Assembly (NCBI GenBank): GCA_944382875.1
Contig: CALWNQ010000019.1
Coordinates: forward strand, 1-53,269
Reading direction: 5' to 3'
From: an uncultured Clostridia bacterium
GTDB taxonomy: Bacteria > Bacillota > Clostridia > Oscillospirales > Ruminococcaceae
Length of the DNA stretch: 53,269 nucleotides
In this document: positions 8,495 through 17,503 of the stretch, piece by piece
How positions within the stretch are numbered: position 1 is the first letter of the stretch
Layout of the letters: every line of letters begins with the position of its first letter
Notes under the pieces: generated by a model
Database searches by the model: none
The model's input: only the letters and a program-made list of their open reading frames with translations
Told to the model about the DNA's origin: nothing
Translations under genes and position numbers: made by a program

Positions 8495-9229
8495 ATGATT
8501 TTGATTGGTCGTGGCATTCGATGGTATAACAATTATCAAAGTGAAGTGGACTTTTGTAAAAAACATGGTTTTGATTTTATGCAGATTTGGTTTAAGGACG
8601 GTGATATCTGCATCAATAATATTCCGGATCCAAAAGAGCAGTATATCAAAAAGGTTGGTTTTCCAGTTATATTACATGCTGTGTTTTCTCCTGAAGATTT
8701 TGATGCATATGGCGATAGGCTTCTTGAGATCGTTGAGTTTTTGAACATGAATGAGGTCATTATTCACCCTGTTTGTGATAAAACGAATGTACTAAGCAAT
8801 ATTGAACATTTATTGACAGAAAAGGTAACGTCTTTCTCAAAAAAAGCCAAATCAAAAAATATTACCTGGTATTTGGAAAATAACAGTGTGATCGATTTAT
8901 TCCATTATAGTCCCGCTGATATCAAAACTGTTTTTGATGCTGACAGTTATGTGGAACAACTTTTGGATGTTGCTCATATTGACAACTATCAACACCTGAA
9001 GCAGATCGTTGATGTGAAATTTCCAAAATGCTTGCATGTTGCCGGAAAGCACTTTGATGTAAAGCATGAACATCTTCCTTTAACACAAGGTGATATTGAC
9101 TACAATTTTGTGTTTTCGAATTTCTTACATGGCTTCAAGGGAAGAGTGATACTGGAAATTGATGGAACAGACGAAGAAATTATAAAGTCAAAGGAAATTA
9201 TTGATCAGGCAATAACATTTGCAGAATGA
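8495..9229 (+). CDS. TIM-barrel protein, sugar phosphate isomerase/epimerase-like
   Basis: About 244 residues from the ATG at 8495 (GGGTGG upstream); a longer in-frame start at 8423 adds 24 basic residues without an RBS. The alternation of strands such as MILIG, VILHAVF, EVIIHPV, ITWYLEN, LLDVAHID, CLHVAGKH and VILEIDG fits the xylose-isomerase-like TIM barrel (AP endonuclease 2 superfamily), with acidic and His residues at strand ends as metal ligands. The family includes epimerases, isomerases and EndoIV; the substrate cannot be assigned. Codon use is more AT-rich than the core genes, suggesting it travelled with this accessory region. Confidence 0.65.
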   Translation: MILIGRGIRWYNNYQSEVDFCKKHGFDFMQIWFKDGDICINNIPDPKEQYIKKVGFPVILHAVFSPEDFDAYGDRLLEIVEFLNMNEVIIHPVCDKTNVLSNIEHLLTEKVTSFSKKAKSKNITWYLENNSVIDLFHYSPADIKTVFDADSYVEQLLDVAHIDNYQHLKQIVDVKFPKCLHVAGKHFDVKHEHLPLTQGDIDYNFVFSNFLHGFKGRVILEIDGTDEEIIKSKEIIDQAITFAE

Positions 9230-9435
9230 GCTGCCCAATGCGTTTTAGAATGAAAACAGGCAGTTGAACCGCTTTTTCCGGGAATGGGAAAAAAATAGAA
9301 GGCATATTTTGTCGGGAACATCGGTCAGGTATAATAAATTTAGCAAATAAGAAATGAAAAAAAGAGAGACAAGGTTTGCAGATCTCTGGTAGAATGAAGT
9401 TGCGACACTAACCATTTGAATGGAGAAAGCAAACC

Positions 9436-10182
9436 ATGTCTAAGAAAATTGTACAGCTAAATGAGGAAGTAATCAAGAGCGAAATTAAGGAATTGGTACG
9501 AGACAGCGTGGAGGAAACTCTTAACGAGCTGCTGGAGACCCAGGCAGAGAAGCTGACCCAGGCTGCCGGTATGAGCGCAACGAACAGCACCAGGGCTACC
9601 GCAGCGGTCACTACACTTGTAACCTCACCACAACCTCCGGAGATGTTACCCTTAAGGTGCCCAAGCTCAAAGGGATTTCTTTTGAAACTGCCATTATTGA
9701 GCGGTATCGCCGCCGGGAGAACAGTGTGGAAGAGGCCCTCATTGAAATGTACCTGGCAGGTGTATCCGTCCGTCGTGCAGAGGACATTACAGAGGCACTG
9801 TGGGGCAGCAAAGTCTCTCTCCATGATCAGCGAACTAAACAAGAAGGCATATGTCCACATTGAGGACTGGAGAAACCGCCCTCTGCAGGGTGGGCGTTTT
9901 CCGTATGTCTATGTGGATGGGATCTATCTGCGCCGCAACTGGGGCGGAGAGATTGCGGTAAATGAGGACGGATATCGTGAGGTTCTTGGTGCTGCTGAAG
10001 GCATGAAAGAGGACAAAGCCAGCTGGGTCAGTTTCTTCCAATGGCTGCGTGGTCGTGGTCTGGATGGGGTAAAACTGATTGTTGGAGATAAGTGCATGGG
10101 TATGCTGGAGGCTGTGGGTGAAGTGTTCCCGGAAGCCAAATATCAGCGCTGCACCGTTCACTTTTACCGCAATGTGTTCTGA
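9436..10182 (+). pseudogene. IS256-family transposase, frameshifted and 3'-truncated
   Basis: A decayed Mutator/IS256-type transposase. The N-terminus (KKIVQLNEEVIKSEIKELV) is in one frame. The next part (LKVPKLKGISFETAIIERYRRRENSVEEAL...AGVSVRRAEDITEALWG) is in another frame, about 9600-9825. The first frame then resumes with SELNKKAYVHIEDWRNRPL, the catalytic PYVYVDGIYL Asp region, GVKLIVGDKCMGM and QRCTVHFYRNVF, where a stop ends it at about 230 of the usual 390-400 residues. Two compensating shifts and loss of the C-terminal third, including the catalytic Glu, make it inactive. It faces a second IS256 relic. Confidence 0.85.
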
Positions 10183-10321
10183 TTTTAAAGCTGCAAGAAC
10201 TGCCTGAAGTTTTTCTGTTTATGAAAAGATATTTTACCATTTTTCATCCGTTTTTATATACCAATCTTTATTGGATGGTTACATTCTTTTTCGCTTTTGG
10301 TTTATTATATGACATAAAAAT

Positions 10322-10363
10322 GCCTCCGATAATCTGAATTGGATTTTTTAGATTGTCGAAGGT
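10322..10363 (-). terminator. Stem-loop, probable terminator for the minus strand
   Basis: GCCTCCGATAATCT (10322-10335) pairs with AGATTGTCGAAGGT (10350-10363) with one mismatch and wobble pairs. Read on the minus strand it is followed by ATTTTTA. It lies between the two transposase relics; the 290-base gap holds no gene. Confidence 0.5.
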
Positions 10364-10471
10364 GGTGCACGAGAAAAACACCCTAAATGTATATATACTC
10401 CTAAAAGTTGAAAATATTGAGATTCGGTTATGTCAAGGGAAATTCGCAAAAAGGATTCTTGAAAAATGAGA

Positions 10472-11229
10472 TTAAGCAGCAATCTGCAGCGTAGCCTCAA
10501 TGGAATCTTTGCTGAGGTATGCTCTCGATACGGACCAGTCTTCCGCATATTCCATCAGATAAGTAGTCACAAAACGGATATAAGAATCTTTACTTGGAAA
10601 AATTTCGATCACGCTGGTATGCCTCCGGATCTTCTTGTTTAGTCGTTCAATCATATTTGAGGATGAGATCTTTCGGGCATCCAGATCCGGAAAACTGTAA
10701 AATGACAGCAAATCCTTAAGACAGTTTTCCAGACAGGTTACGGCCTTGAGAAAGCGCTTTCCATAAATATCAATCAGGTTGTTGGCACACTTCCTGGCAA
10801 TCTCCGTTGAAGGTGCCAGCCAGATTTCCTTCAGAACAGAATGTTCCGAATAAAGTGTCCCCTGCATCGCTGCCATGAGGTTCTAGGAAAAGACTTCCGA
10901 ATAGTGGCAGTCAGGCCTGCATGTGCGTCTGAAATCAAAAACTTCGGCGCGAACATCCTCTATTTTTTCAGATTAGAAAAGAGCATCTGATAGGAATCCT
11001 CCGATTCCTCGTCCATAGGCTTTACTGCGATAATGTCCCGATTGCCATTTTTATCAATTCCGCATATTACAAATACTACTATGCTGAAAATTCTGCCGTT
11101 TACCTGAACTTTTTCATACAGTAATCTGCCCAGTAAATCGAATAGACAGATTCCGAAAAAAACCGATCCTGGAACTTCTTGACCTGTTCGTTAAGACACT
11201 TTGTCATTTCGCTGACTTGGCTTCTATAA
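10472..11229 (-). pseudogene. Second IS256-family transposase relic
   Basis: Minus-strand relic of a different IS256-type transposase. From 11229 downward one reads SQVSEMTKCLNEQVKKFQDRF, then VNGRIFSIVVFVICGIDKNG, a stop within NLKK, then PKFLISDAHAGLTATIRKSFP and WQRCR, broken by frameshifts. The C-terminal third is open from 10876 to 10472 and includes KEIWLAPSTEIA, the NMIERLNKKIRRHTSV region with the catalytic Glu, and FPSKDSYIRF. It cannot give a complete enzyme. It ends 18 bases from the stop of the ABC exporter, implying the IS helped bring in or disrupt that locus. Confidence 0.85.
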
Positions 11230-11246
11230 ATAAAATATATTTGTTA

Positions 11247-13040
11247 TTAGGATCTATACCCATCAGCTTGTGCGTGATATAATTTTGAATATTCGCCGTT
11301 TTGTTTAATTAACTCTGTGTGTTTTCCAATCTCGACAATTTCACCATCCTTTAAAACAATTATTAAATCTGCATCTTTAGTGCCAGAAAGACGGTGAGTT
11401 ATATAGAACGCAATTTTGTCTTTTGCATATTCTCGAACACTTTGATAAAAAATGTATTCTGCTTTTGGATCCAGATCGGCAGAAGCTTCATCAAAAAATA
11501 AAATAGAAGCATCTGATAAGAAAGCTCTTGCTAAAGAGATTTTTTGCCATTGACCGCCGGATAGCTCAGTACCTCCCTCAAATTGTTTGTCTAAAATAGT
11601 ATCAAGCCCTTTTGAGGTTTGTTTTATAAAGTCTTTTATTCCAGCTTTTTTGCATGCTTCCCACATATCGTCATCATCTATCTTGTGCTCAACATTTGCA
11701 AATTCTAAGTTTTCACGCACTGTAAGAGAGAATCTTGCTGGATCTTGAAAAACTCCAGACATATTTTTTCTTAGTTTCAAAATGTCATATTCTTTCATTG
11801 GTATATCATTTATTTTGATTTCGCCATTAGTAGGGTCAAACAAGCGCATAAGCAATTTTATTAATGTGCTTTTTCCAGAACCATTTTCGCCAACAACAGC
11901 AACAAGCGCAGGTGCATCAATGGTAAAATTTATATTTTTAAGAGCGTAACGTTCTGCGTTTGGATAACAAAATGAAAGATGATTCACAGATATATTATGA
12001 ATTTTTTTAATTTGAGATGGAAGCGTCAAAGTTCCATTCGTTTCTCCAAAATCAAGTTCTAAAAAATCCAAGAAGTGTTTTATGTAATAATTATTATCCT
12101 TTGTTTGCGCAACACCATTAATAATAATTTGCAGCCCACCGATAAATTGGGGGAGAAGGCTTGTATACAACACAATATCTCCTGCACTGGTTTTCGAATT
12201 GATAGCCATAATTACAAATAATACAAGTGCTGCTCCATTTGCTATAGCTCCTACCGATGCCGAAATCATACCAAGCAAACATTGCTTCCCTCTAACTTTA
12301 TTAATTCTACTATATTCTGTGTCAAATAGGTTTTCATATTTCTTTAAAATATTGCTTCCTAAGTCAAATAACCTCACTTCTTTTGCATAGCCGGGTGTAC
12401 TCAAAATAGAACTTAAATAAGATAATTTTCTGGAACTTTCAGCCCTGGATCTAAAAAGTGCGACTCTATTTTTGGATACCCAAAAATTATAAAACGCATT
12501 TGGGATAACAGCTAACAAAGAAATGGTTCCGATCACCCAATGAATACTAAGCATATATCCTGCTGTCAAAATGATTGTAATGATACCGCGCAATAAAGAT
12601 GAAATCATTTGTAAGGAGGATATTAATCGTGTGCCACATCCATTTCGAGCAATTTGCATTTCATTATAAAATTCATTGTTTTCAAAACAATGAATGGAGT
12701 GAAAAGAAGCTATCTTGGAAATAAACATCATTTCACTATCTTTAGCAATTTTATCCGAGAGCTTTTCCGAAACATTGTTGCGAATAGGTAATAAAACTTG
12801 CATACCAATGTTCATTGAAATATAAAATACAACAATAAGCATTAAATCATTAAGTTCTGAATTTTTAAGATCAGAAAAAATATTAACGATTTGGCTAATT
12901 GCTTTTGCGGAAAAAATTGGAATCAAGCAAAACAGTATTTCAAACATAAAAAATGCAATACACATTATTGGTGAGGCATGAAATAGTAATTGAAAACTTT
13001 TTAATGTTACATTTTGCATCGGTAATAAGTGCTTTTTCAT
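11247..13040 (-). CDS. ABC exporter half-transporter (permease fused to ATPase)
   Basis: A 597-residue type IV ABC exporter half. Residues 1-330 carry five to six membrane segments; the ATPase follows with Walker A VVGENGSGKST, signature ELSGGQWQKIS, Walker B ILFFDEASADLD and the switch THRLSG. It lacks a C39 peptidase domain. Its layout resembles exporters of peptides or bacteriocin-like products and the pair at 18957-22603, but no precursor peptide is seen beside it. ATG 13040 follows ATAAGGAG. The coding sequence is strikingly AT-rich compared with its neighbours and sits next to an IS relic, pointing to recent acquisition. The cargo is unknown. Confidence 0.88.
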   Translation of the reverse strand: MKKHLLPMQNVTLKSFQLLFHASPIMCIAFFMFEILFCLIPIFSAKAISQIVNIFSDLKNSELNDLMLIVVFYISMNIGMQVLLPIRNNVSEKLSDKIAKDSEMMFISKIASFHSIHCFENNEFYNEMQIARNGCGTRLISSLQMISSLLRGIITIILTAGYMLSIHWVIGTISLLAVIPNAFYNFWVSKNRVALFRSRAESSRKLSYLSSILSTPGYAKEVRLFDLGSNILKKYENLFDTEYSRINKVRGKQCLLGMISASVGAIANGAALVLFVIMAINSKTSAGDIVLYTSLLPQFIGGLQIIINGVAQTKDNNYYIKHFLDFLELDFGETNGTLTLPSQIKKIHNISVNHLSFCYPNAERYALKNINFTIDAPALVAVVGENGSGKSTLIKLLMRLFDPTNGEIKINDIPMKEYDILKLRKNMSGVFQDPARFSLTVRENLEFANVEHKIDDDDMWEACKKAGIKDFIKQTSKGLDTILDKQFEGGTELSGGQWQKISLARAFLSDASILFFDEASADLDPKAEYIFYQSVREYAKDKIAFYITHRLSGTKDADLIIVLKDGEIVEIGKHTELIKQNGEYSKLYHAQADGYRS

Positions 13041-13140
13041 ATAAACTCCTTATAAAGATTTTATTTTTGTAAAATTATAAATTATATATTGTAATACTGT
13101 ATTAAGGTATAAGCAAAATGATATTATGCTATTTTCATTG

Positions 13141-13203
13141 ATAATCAGTGCGGTCACGGTTTTTCCGGTTCCGGTGGCATGACAGGGTAGGGCAATGATT
13201 TAA
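13141..13203 (-). pseudogene. P-loop fragment, relic of a helicase or ATPase
   Basis: On the minus strand this 60-base stretch reads IIALPCHATGTGKTVTALI, a textbook Walker A segment of SF2 helicases. It is GC-richer than the AT-rich flank and has no start, and the frame closes quickly on both sides. It is not a copy of the P-loop of the intact helicase upstream, which reads LPTGGGKT. It could be chance, but the motif is unusually complete. Confidence 0.5.
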
Positions 13204-13206
13204 AAG

Positions 13207-13243
13207 CGGCAGCGCATTTCTTCAGCGCTACTGCCGGATGCGG
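13207..13243 (-). terminator. Probable terminator of the helicase operon
   Basis: On the minus strand CGGCAGTAGCGC pairs with GCGCTGCCG (with a GTA bulge) and is followed by CTTTT, 25 bases past the last stop codon. Confidence 0.7.
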
Positions 13244-13264
13244 AATGATAAGGCATCATGCTGT

Positions 13265-13612
13265 TCACCGCAAATGACTGGTATAGTATGGATTTTCAAT
13301 TTTGCCCAAACGCGCCAGTTTCCCTTCGATCGCGCCTCTGCTTCGTCCATGCTCTTTGGCGATTGCGGAAATACTCATACCCGAATCATATTCCTCCACA
13401 AGTTTATCTGCTTCGCTTTCGGACCATGGCTTGCCTGCATTGGGCAGGGATGGATTAGATTTGGCAGATGGAAGAACCATTAAAATTTCGTGAAAGGCGC
13501 GAATCACTTCAGGCTGGTTGCAGAGATGATCCGGAGGGAGCAGTTCGCCGGTCAGGGGGTCGATTCCGTCTGCCAGAATTTTCAAAATTTCTTTTGCTCT
13601 AGTAATATCCAA
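13265..13612 (-). CDS. Small HTH protein of the helicase operon
   Basis: A 115-residue protein starting at TTG (complement of 13610-13612) with AAAAGGAGGAG upstream. The C-terminal half carries a homeodomain-like HTH, WSESEADKLVEEYDSGMSISAIAKEHGRSRGAIEGKLARLG, of the type seen in DNA-binding proteins that recognise or tile DNA. The N-terminal half (AKEILKILADGIDPLTGELLPPDH) resembles a conserved helical segment often found beside helicases, but I do not know its role. It begins 15 bases after the stop of the preceding gene, so it is the third gene of one operon. Confidence 0.75.
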   Translation of the reverse strand: MDITRAKEILKILADGIDPLTGELLPPDHLCNQPEVIRAFHEILMVLPSAKSNPSLPNAGKPWSESEADKLVEEYDSGMSISAIAKEHGRSRGAIEGKLARLGKIENPYYTSHLR

Positions 13613-13627
13613 AACTTACTCCTCCTT

Positions 13628-14167
13628 TTACACTGTTTTGCTTCGGAAAATAATCATATCATCCAGCTTGACGTCTTTCATATTGCAGAGAACATTTCCC
13701 CGCAGGTAGGTGTTCAACTGATAAAAATCCAGACAGTCATCCATGTATCGGATTAACTGAAGAGAACGTCGGCGATAACCATATTGCTTCAGCAGAGTGC
13801 GCAATTTTATCCGGACATAATCCGGACCGTTGCCATAAAAGGTGCGAATGCGCACGTTTTTGAAGAATAAATCTAAATCTGAAAAATCATTGGTATACGA
13901 TTCAGTGGGAATCAGTCGGTTTGTCTGGGAAAAATCCCGTTGAATGGCAGGGAATTCTGCATCAATCGCCGGTTTGTCGTAAAAATAGTGACTCCAGTAC
14001 AAAGTATCCAGAATCAGTTTTCGCTGATCCCGGTCATACGGGGAAGCCATGCGGGAACGTTCCCCAACCCAGATGTTGTGAAGCAACGACGCTTCTTCCC
14101 GACAGCCGATGTTCATACCGGCTAAGATAACGGCCAGATCCAATGGTGTAAAGCAGAGATCCTCCAT
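13628..14167 (-). CDS. Uncharacterised protein of the helicase operon
   Basis: A 179-residue soluble protein that I do not recognise. It is rich in Asp, Tyr and Arg and has no signal peptide or membrane segment. Visible features are an N-terminal helical stretch (FTPLDLAVILAGMNIG), a run around DRDQRKLILDTLYWSHYF and a basic patch YVRIKLRTLLKQYGYRRRS that could touch nucleic acid. The start codon overlaps the helicase stop (TAATG), so translation is coupled and a partnership with the helicase is likely. Function unknown. Confidence 0.75.
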   Translation of the reverse strand: MEDLCFTPLDLAVILAGMNIGCREEASLLHNIWVGERSRMASPYDRDQRKLILDTLYWSHYFYDKPAIDAEFPAIQRDFSQTNRLIPTESYTNDFSDLDLFFKNVRIRTFYGNGPDYVRIKLRTLLKQYGYRRRSLQLIRYMDDCLDFYQLNTYLRGNVLCNMKDVKLDDMIIFRSKTV

Positions 14168-16437
14168 TACCGATCTCCCTTCAGACCGTTACAATGCCGA
14201 CAAAGAATCTGCAGATTTTCGGGTACACTTTTTCCGCCCTGGTTCATGGGGACAATATGGTCCACCTGGAAAAACAATCTGGAAGAATCGCTGGCGCCGC
14301 ATAATGCGCACCGGTACTTTCCGTTTTCTGTTCTGGCTTTTTCAAAAGCGCCATCGCGTAATTGTTTTTCCAGTTCCGGATCAATTTTTCCGATTTCCAC
14401 AAGAGGCAAATCTTCCAGCTTTCGGGAACCGAGTGTAACATTTCTACCAGACTCAGAGGCATAAATGTCCGGATATGCGATTTTCATGTATTCAATATCC
14501 ACCTGTCGCAGAAAGTAAAGCTTGCGTCCAAAAAAGATCCGCAGTAAATTGTCATCTCCCTCATCCCAGATGGATTCTACATATTCCGCTCGGCGGCGTG
14601 CCCCCATATCTTCATCCCAGATTTTTTGTGCGATGGCTTTGACGTCGAGTTTGCTGCGATCAATTTCATCAAAGGTATAGAAAGGCGGAACCGCTTCGTA
14701 TTGGGCATAGTACTTGAGAATGTGCAGCACATCTTTTTTCTCATAAGGCGGCAGCATTTCTCCGCAGAAAAACGCAGCCCGGCATTGTTCTTCCATTTCG
14801 TCCAGCAGTGTTTCCGGCAAATATTCCTCGGAAATCTGATAGCTTCGGAACAGAGCAGGCAATTCCTCCATCAGTTTTCGATACGCCTCGGCTGTGCTGT
14901 CATATACCATCACCTGATAAGAAAGATCCATACCATTTTCTTCCAGGCAGGTGAACGCATACATTCCCACCGGAATTCGTTTTTCAAATGGAATTTTTTC
15001 CAAAGCAGTGGTATCCACACTCTCATCCAAAATGGAAGCGAATTCTTCGATTTTGGATATGGCAATCATCCGCAAATCATGCCGAAGATGTTCGGTGGGA
15101 TTGTCGGTAAACTCATTGATTCCCTCAAACAGGCTTTCCGGGTTTACCCAGGCAATCTGTTCATTCCAGTGGTCAATAAAGGAAACAATATGCGCAGTTG
15201 CGGTACCGCCTGCAGCAGGACCCCGAAGCGCCCGTCCTACCATCTGGGTCATTAAAACAGACGATACCGTCGGATGAGCCAGAAAAACGGTTTTGGTTTG
15301 GGGAAGATCAACACCCTCGGTCAGAATCATGACATTCACCAATACCTGCAATTCTCCGTTTCGGTATGCGTTCAATTTCCGTTCGTTTTCTTCCCGGCTG
15401 ATTGTGGTGCCGGTAACCGCATCCCGGATACTGGAAACAACATAGTCCGCAGAAATACCCGCTTTTCGGAACTGGGCAGCCAGCTGAATCGCATGGGGTA
15501 CACTGACCGCAAAGACAATGGTTTGTCCGTACTCCTTTTGTTTCGTGCGATAGGTTTCCACAATCAGTTTGTTTCGGGCAGCATTTTCTGCCATCTGCTT
15601 GGCAATTTCATCCGGCAGCATATCCAGTTGCTGAATGCTTTCCCAATCCTTGAGTCCCATGGATTCTCCGAACGATTCTTCCGTATAATAGCTTTCAAAA
15701 ACCGGTTTGGATAAAATCCGGCGGTTAATGAGTTCCTTCAGGCCGATTTGATAGGTAATGCCTACATCTCCATGTACCGCTTGTCCATTGCGAATGCCAT
15801 CGGAGTATATTTTAGCCAGCAATCCTTTTTCTTCTTCCGCTGTGCGGAAGGGCGTAGCGGTCAAACCGATCAGCTTCACATGGGGAACCTTGCTTTTTAC
15901 ATAATTGATGACTTTCCGGTATGTTTTTGCTGTGGAATGATGTGCTTCATCGACAATCAGATAAAGTTCCTGTTCGCCTTTCAGCCAGGGGTCCAAACGC
16001 TTCAGATTGCGCCCGATGCTGTCCTTGCTGGCAATAAGCAGATTGTCACTTGGCTGAATATCACTGGTTCGGTCATGGCTGGCAGAACCGGATATGATAC
16101 GGAATCGGAAAGAAGAAATATGAGGAAGCACTTCTGCATAGGCGAAATTCTGAAAAGAAGAAGCAGCCTGATCCAAAAGCATCTGACGATGTGCGATCCA
16201 TAGAATTTTTTTGCCTTGATCCAGGGCGTTTTTTAGCAGCCACAAGGATGCGGTGTAGGTTTTTCCGCCGCCGGTGGGAAGCACTACCAATGTGCTGTAT
16301 GCGGATTCCTGGTTGATCTGATCCAGACATTCCATTGCTTTTTTCTGATGCTCATATGGGGTGCGTTGATTCATTCCTTTTCGGGGATAAACCTGACCGC
16401 ATGATTTTACTTCCACTGTATCGGATAACGAATGCAT
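14167..16437 (-). CDS. SF2 helicase fused to a C-terminal HNH nuclease
   Basis: A 756-residue protein. Residues about 20-430 form a superfamily 2 helicase related to HsdR and UvrB-like DEAH proteins: Q-like TPYEHQKKAM, Walker A LPTGGGKT, motif II VDEAHHS, motif III LTATPF, motif V ILTEGVDLP and motif VI QMVGRALRG. A helical middle region (about 450-690) is not recognised. The last 60 residues are an HNH nuclease: CALCG, QVDHIVPMNQGG, PENLQILCRHCN. An ATP-driven translocase joined to a DNA cutter suggests restriction-like or anti-phage activity; this is inference. No methylase or specificity subunit is nearby. It heads a three-gene operon with two small proteins and abuts pseudogene fragments, which suits a defence island. 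Confidence 0.88.
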   Translation of the reverse strand: MHSLSDTVEVKSCGQVYPRKGMNQRTPYEHQKKAMECLDQINQESAYSTLVVLPTGGGKTYTASLWLLKNALDQGKKILWIAHRQMLLDQAASSFQNFAYAEVLPHISSFRFRIISGSASHDRTSDIQPSDNLLIASKDSIGRNLKRLDPWLKGEQELYLIVDEAHHSTAKTYRKVINYVKSKVPHVKLIGLTATPFRTAEEEKGLLAKIYSDGIRNGQAVHGDVGITYQIGLKELINRRILSKPVFESYYTEESFGESMGLKDWESIQQLDMLPDEIAKQMAENAARNKLIVETYRTKQKEYGQTIVFAVSVPHAIQLAAQFRKAGISADYVVSSIRDAVTGTTISREENERKLNAYRNGELQVLVNVMILTEGVDLPQTKTVFLAHPTVSSVLMTQMVGRALRGPAAGGTATAHIVSFIDHWNEQIAWVNPESLFEGINEFTDNPTEHLRHDLRMIAISKIEEFASILDESVDTTALEKIPFEKRIPVGMYAFTCLEENGMDLSYQVMVYDSTAEAYRKLMEELPALFRSYQISEEYLPETLLDEMEEQCRAAFFCGEMLPPYEKKDVLHILKYYAQYEAVPPFYTFDEIDRSKLDVKAIAQKIWDEDMGARRRAEYVESIWDEGDDNLLRIFFGRKLYFLRQVDIEYMKIAYPDIYASESGRNVTLGSRKLEDLPLVEIGKIDPELEKQLRDGAFEKARTENGKYRCALCGASDSSRLFFQVDHIVPMNQGGKSVPENLQILCRHCNGLKGDR

Positions 16438-16476
16438 TACAGCCGCCTCTTTCTCTGAATAAATTTATAGTCATAA

Positions 16477-16641
16477 TCAAACACAATCATTTTCGGCGTT
16501 TTCATTTTTTTCCGCCTTCTCCAGCCACTCTTCTTCTAGAATTGCATACTGATACTTATCGCACCATTCATGATTCAAAGCGCTGTTTCCTCGATAACAT
16601 TTCACATAATGCGCTTCTCGACGCATACCAATCAATTCCAT
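16477..16641 (-). pseudogene. GNAT acetyltransferase C-terminal fragment
   Basis: A 54-codon reading frame (complement 16641 to 16477) with ELIGMRREAHYVKC followed by WCDKYQYAILEEEW. This is the typical end of a RimJ/RimL-type GNAT N-acetyltransferase, where a full protein would have about 170-190 residues. Upstream on the same strand the frame is closed by a stop and no acetyl-CoA-binding loop is found. The fragment is therefore a truncation, left where another segment was inserted or deleted, directly upstream of the helicase gene. Confidence 0.72.
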
Positions 16642-16842
16642 AATCCGTATTTAATATTGTATCATCTAAAGAGTGTTATCTGATTATTCTCATGAATTTC
16701 AAAAAATGGCACATTCTTCAAATTGTATGCGTCCCTATCAATGTCGGGATACAAAACAGCTTCTTCTCCTATATATCTGCAAACTACGGAGAGCTTCATC
16801 CATATCGAATCACTGTTAAAGATGAATCATGGACAAACAATC

Positions 16843-17286
16843 CTATTTCATTGCCTCCAAACGACAGTTCAGCTCATATAAAGCCGTCCTGTTCGAATCC
16901 CATTTCAGCTTTGCATAGGCATCTTCATAAGTAAGCCATTCACATTCCGTGTGCTCATGGGATAATTTAATTTTATCTGCGTATTCAAAACCAAATGTGT
17001 ATTCCGGTACAACATAAGTATCCTCAGGCCAGTTAGATAAATAACGCATTGGAAAAATATCCGTCGGAATATAGCACATTGACTTCAATTCAATGATGTG
17101 ATCAACTACGACTCCGGCTTCCTCCGATATTTCACGCTTGGCTGCCTGTACCGGAGATTCATTATCCTCACCACCGCCAGCTATGAATTGCCATTGGTCA
17201 AAATCCGCACGATGAAATACGCAGAATTCCGTTAAACCATTCAATCTTCGATATGGTATTGCTAAAATCTGAAACGGCGCTCTCAT
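16843..17286 (-). CDS. Nudix hydrolase
   Basis: A 147-residue Nudix protein. The Nudix box is intact: G followed by E in GGGEDNESP, then AAKREISEEAGV (REUXEEXGU), which binds Mg2+ for hydrolysis of nucleoside diphosphate-linked substrates. The C-terminal part (PEYTFGFEYADKIKLSHEHTECEWLTYEDA) resembles the dihydroneopterin triphosphate pyrophosphatase/MutT-like group. ATG 17286 has AAAAGGGAGG upstream, and a -10 TATAAT lies on the minus strand at 17333-17338. It could clean up damaged nucleotides. The exact substrate is unknown. Confidence 0.88.
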   Translation of the reverse strand: MRAPFQILAIPYRRLNGLTEFCVFHRADFDQWQFIAGGGEDNESPVQAAKREISEEAGVVVDHIIELKSMCYIPTDIFPMRYLSNWPEDTYVVPEYTFGFEYADKIKLSHEHTECEWLTYEDAYAKLKWDSNRTALYELNCRLEAMK

Positions 17287-17443
17287 AACTATTCCTCCCT
17301 TTTGCTCGGCATCTAATTATTTCTCCTTTCTTATTATACCAGAAATATTCCGCTATGTCTTATTTTTCTTCATTTTTCATTAGTATGAGTGCTGATTTCG
17401 AGAGCCATATGTCACCTGATAGTACCCTGCGTTCATAGAGTTC

Positions 17444-17472
17444 TTGCATTCTTTGTACAAACCACGTATACT
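17444..17472 (+). promoter_or_regulatory. Promoter of the LytTR regulator locus
   Basis: TTGCAT (17444-17449), 17-base spacer, TATACT (17467-17472). The spacer contains the palindrome TTGTACAA. A decayed copy of this whole region occurs near 26900. Confidence 0.8.
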
Positions 17473-17503
17473 GGAAGTATCATATCATATAGAGGATGAA
17501 AAA

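Noticed and set aside
14626-15255. Plus-strand frame (209 codons)
   Set aside because: Shadow of the helicase-HNH gene with no RBS or recognisable domain.
16335-16643. Plus-strand frame over the helicase start
   Set aside because: Antisense to the helicase start and the GNAT fragment; no RBS.
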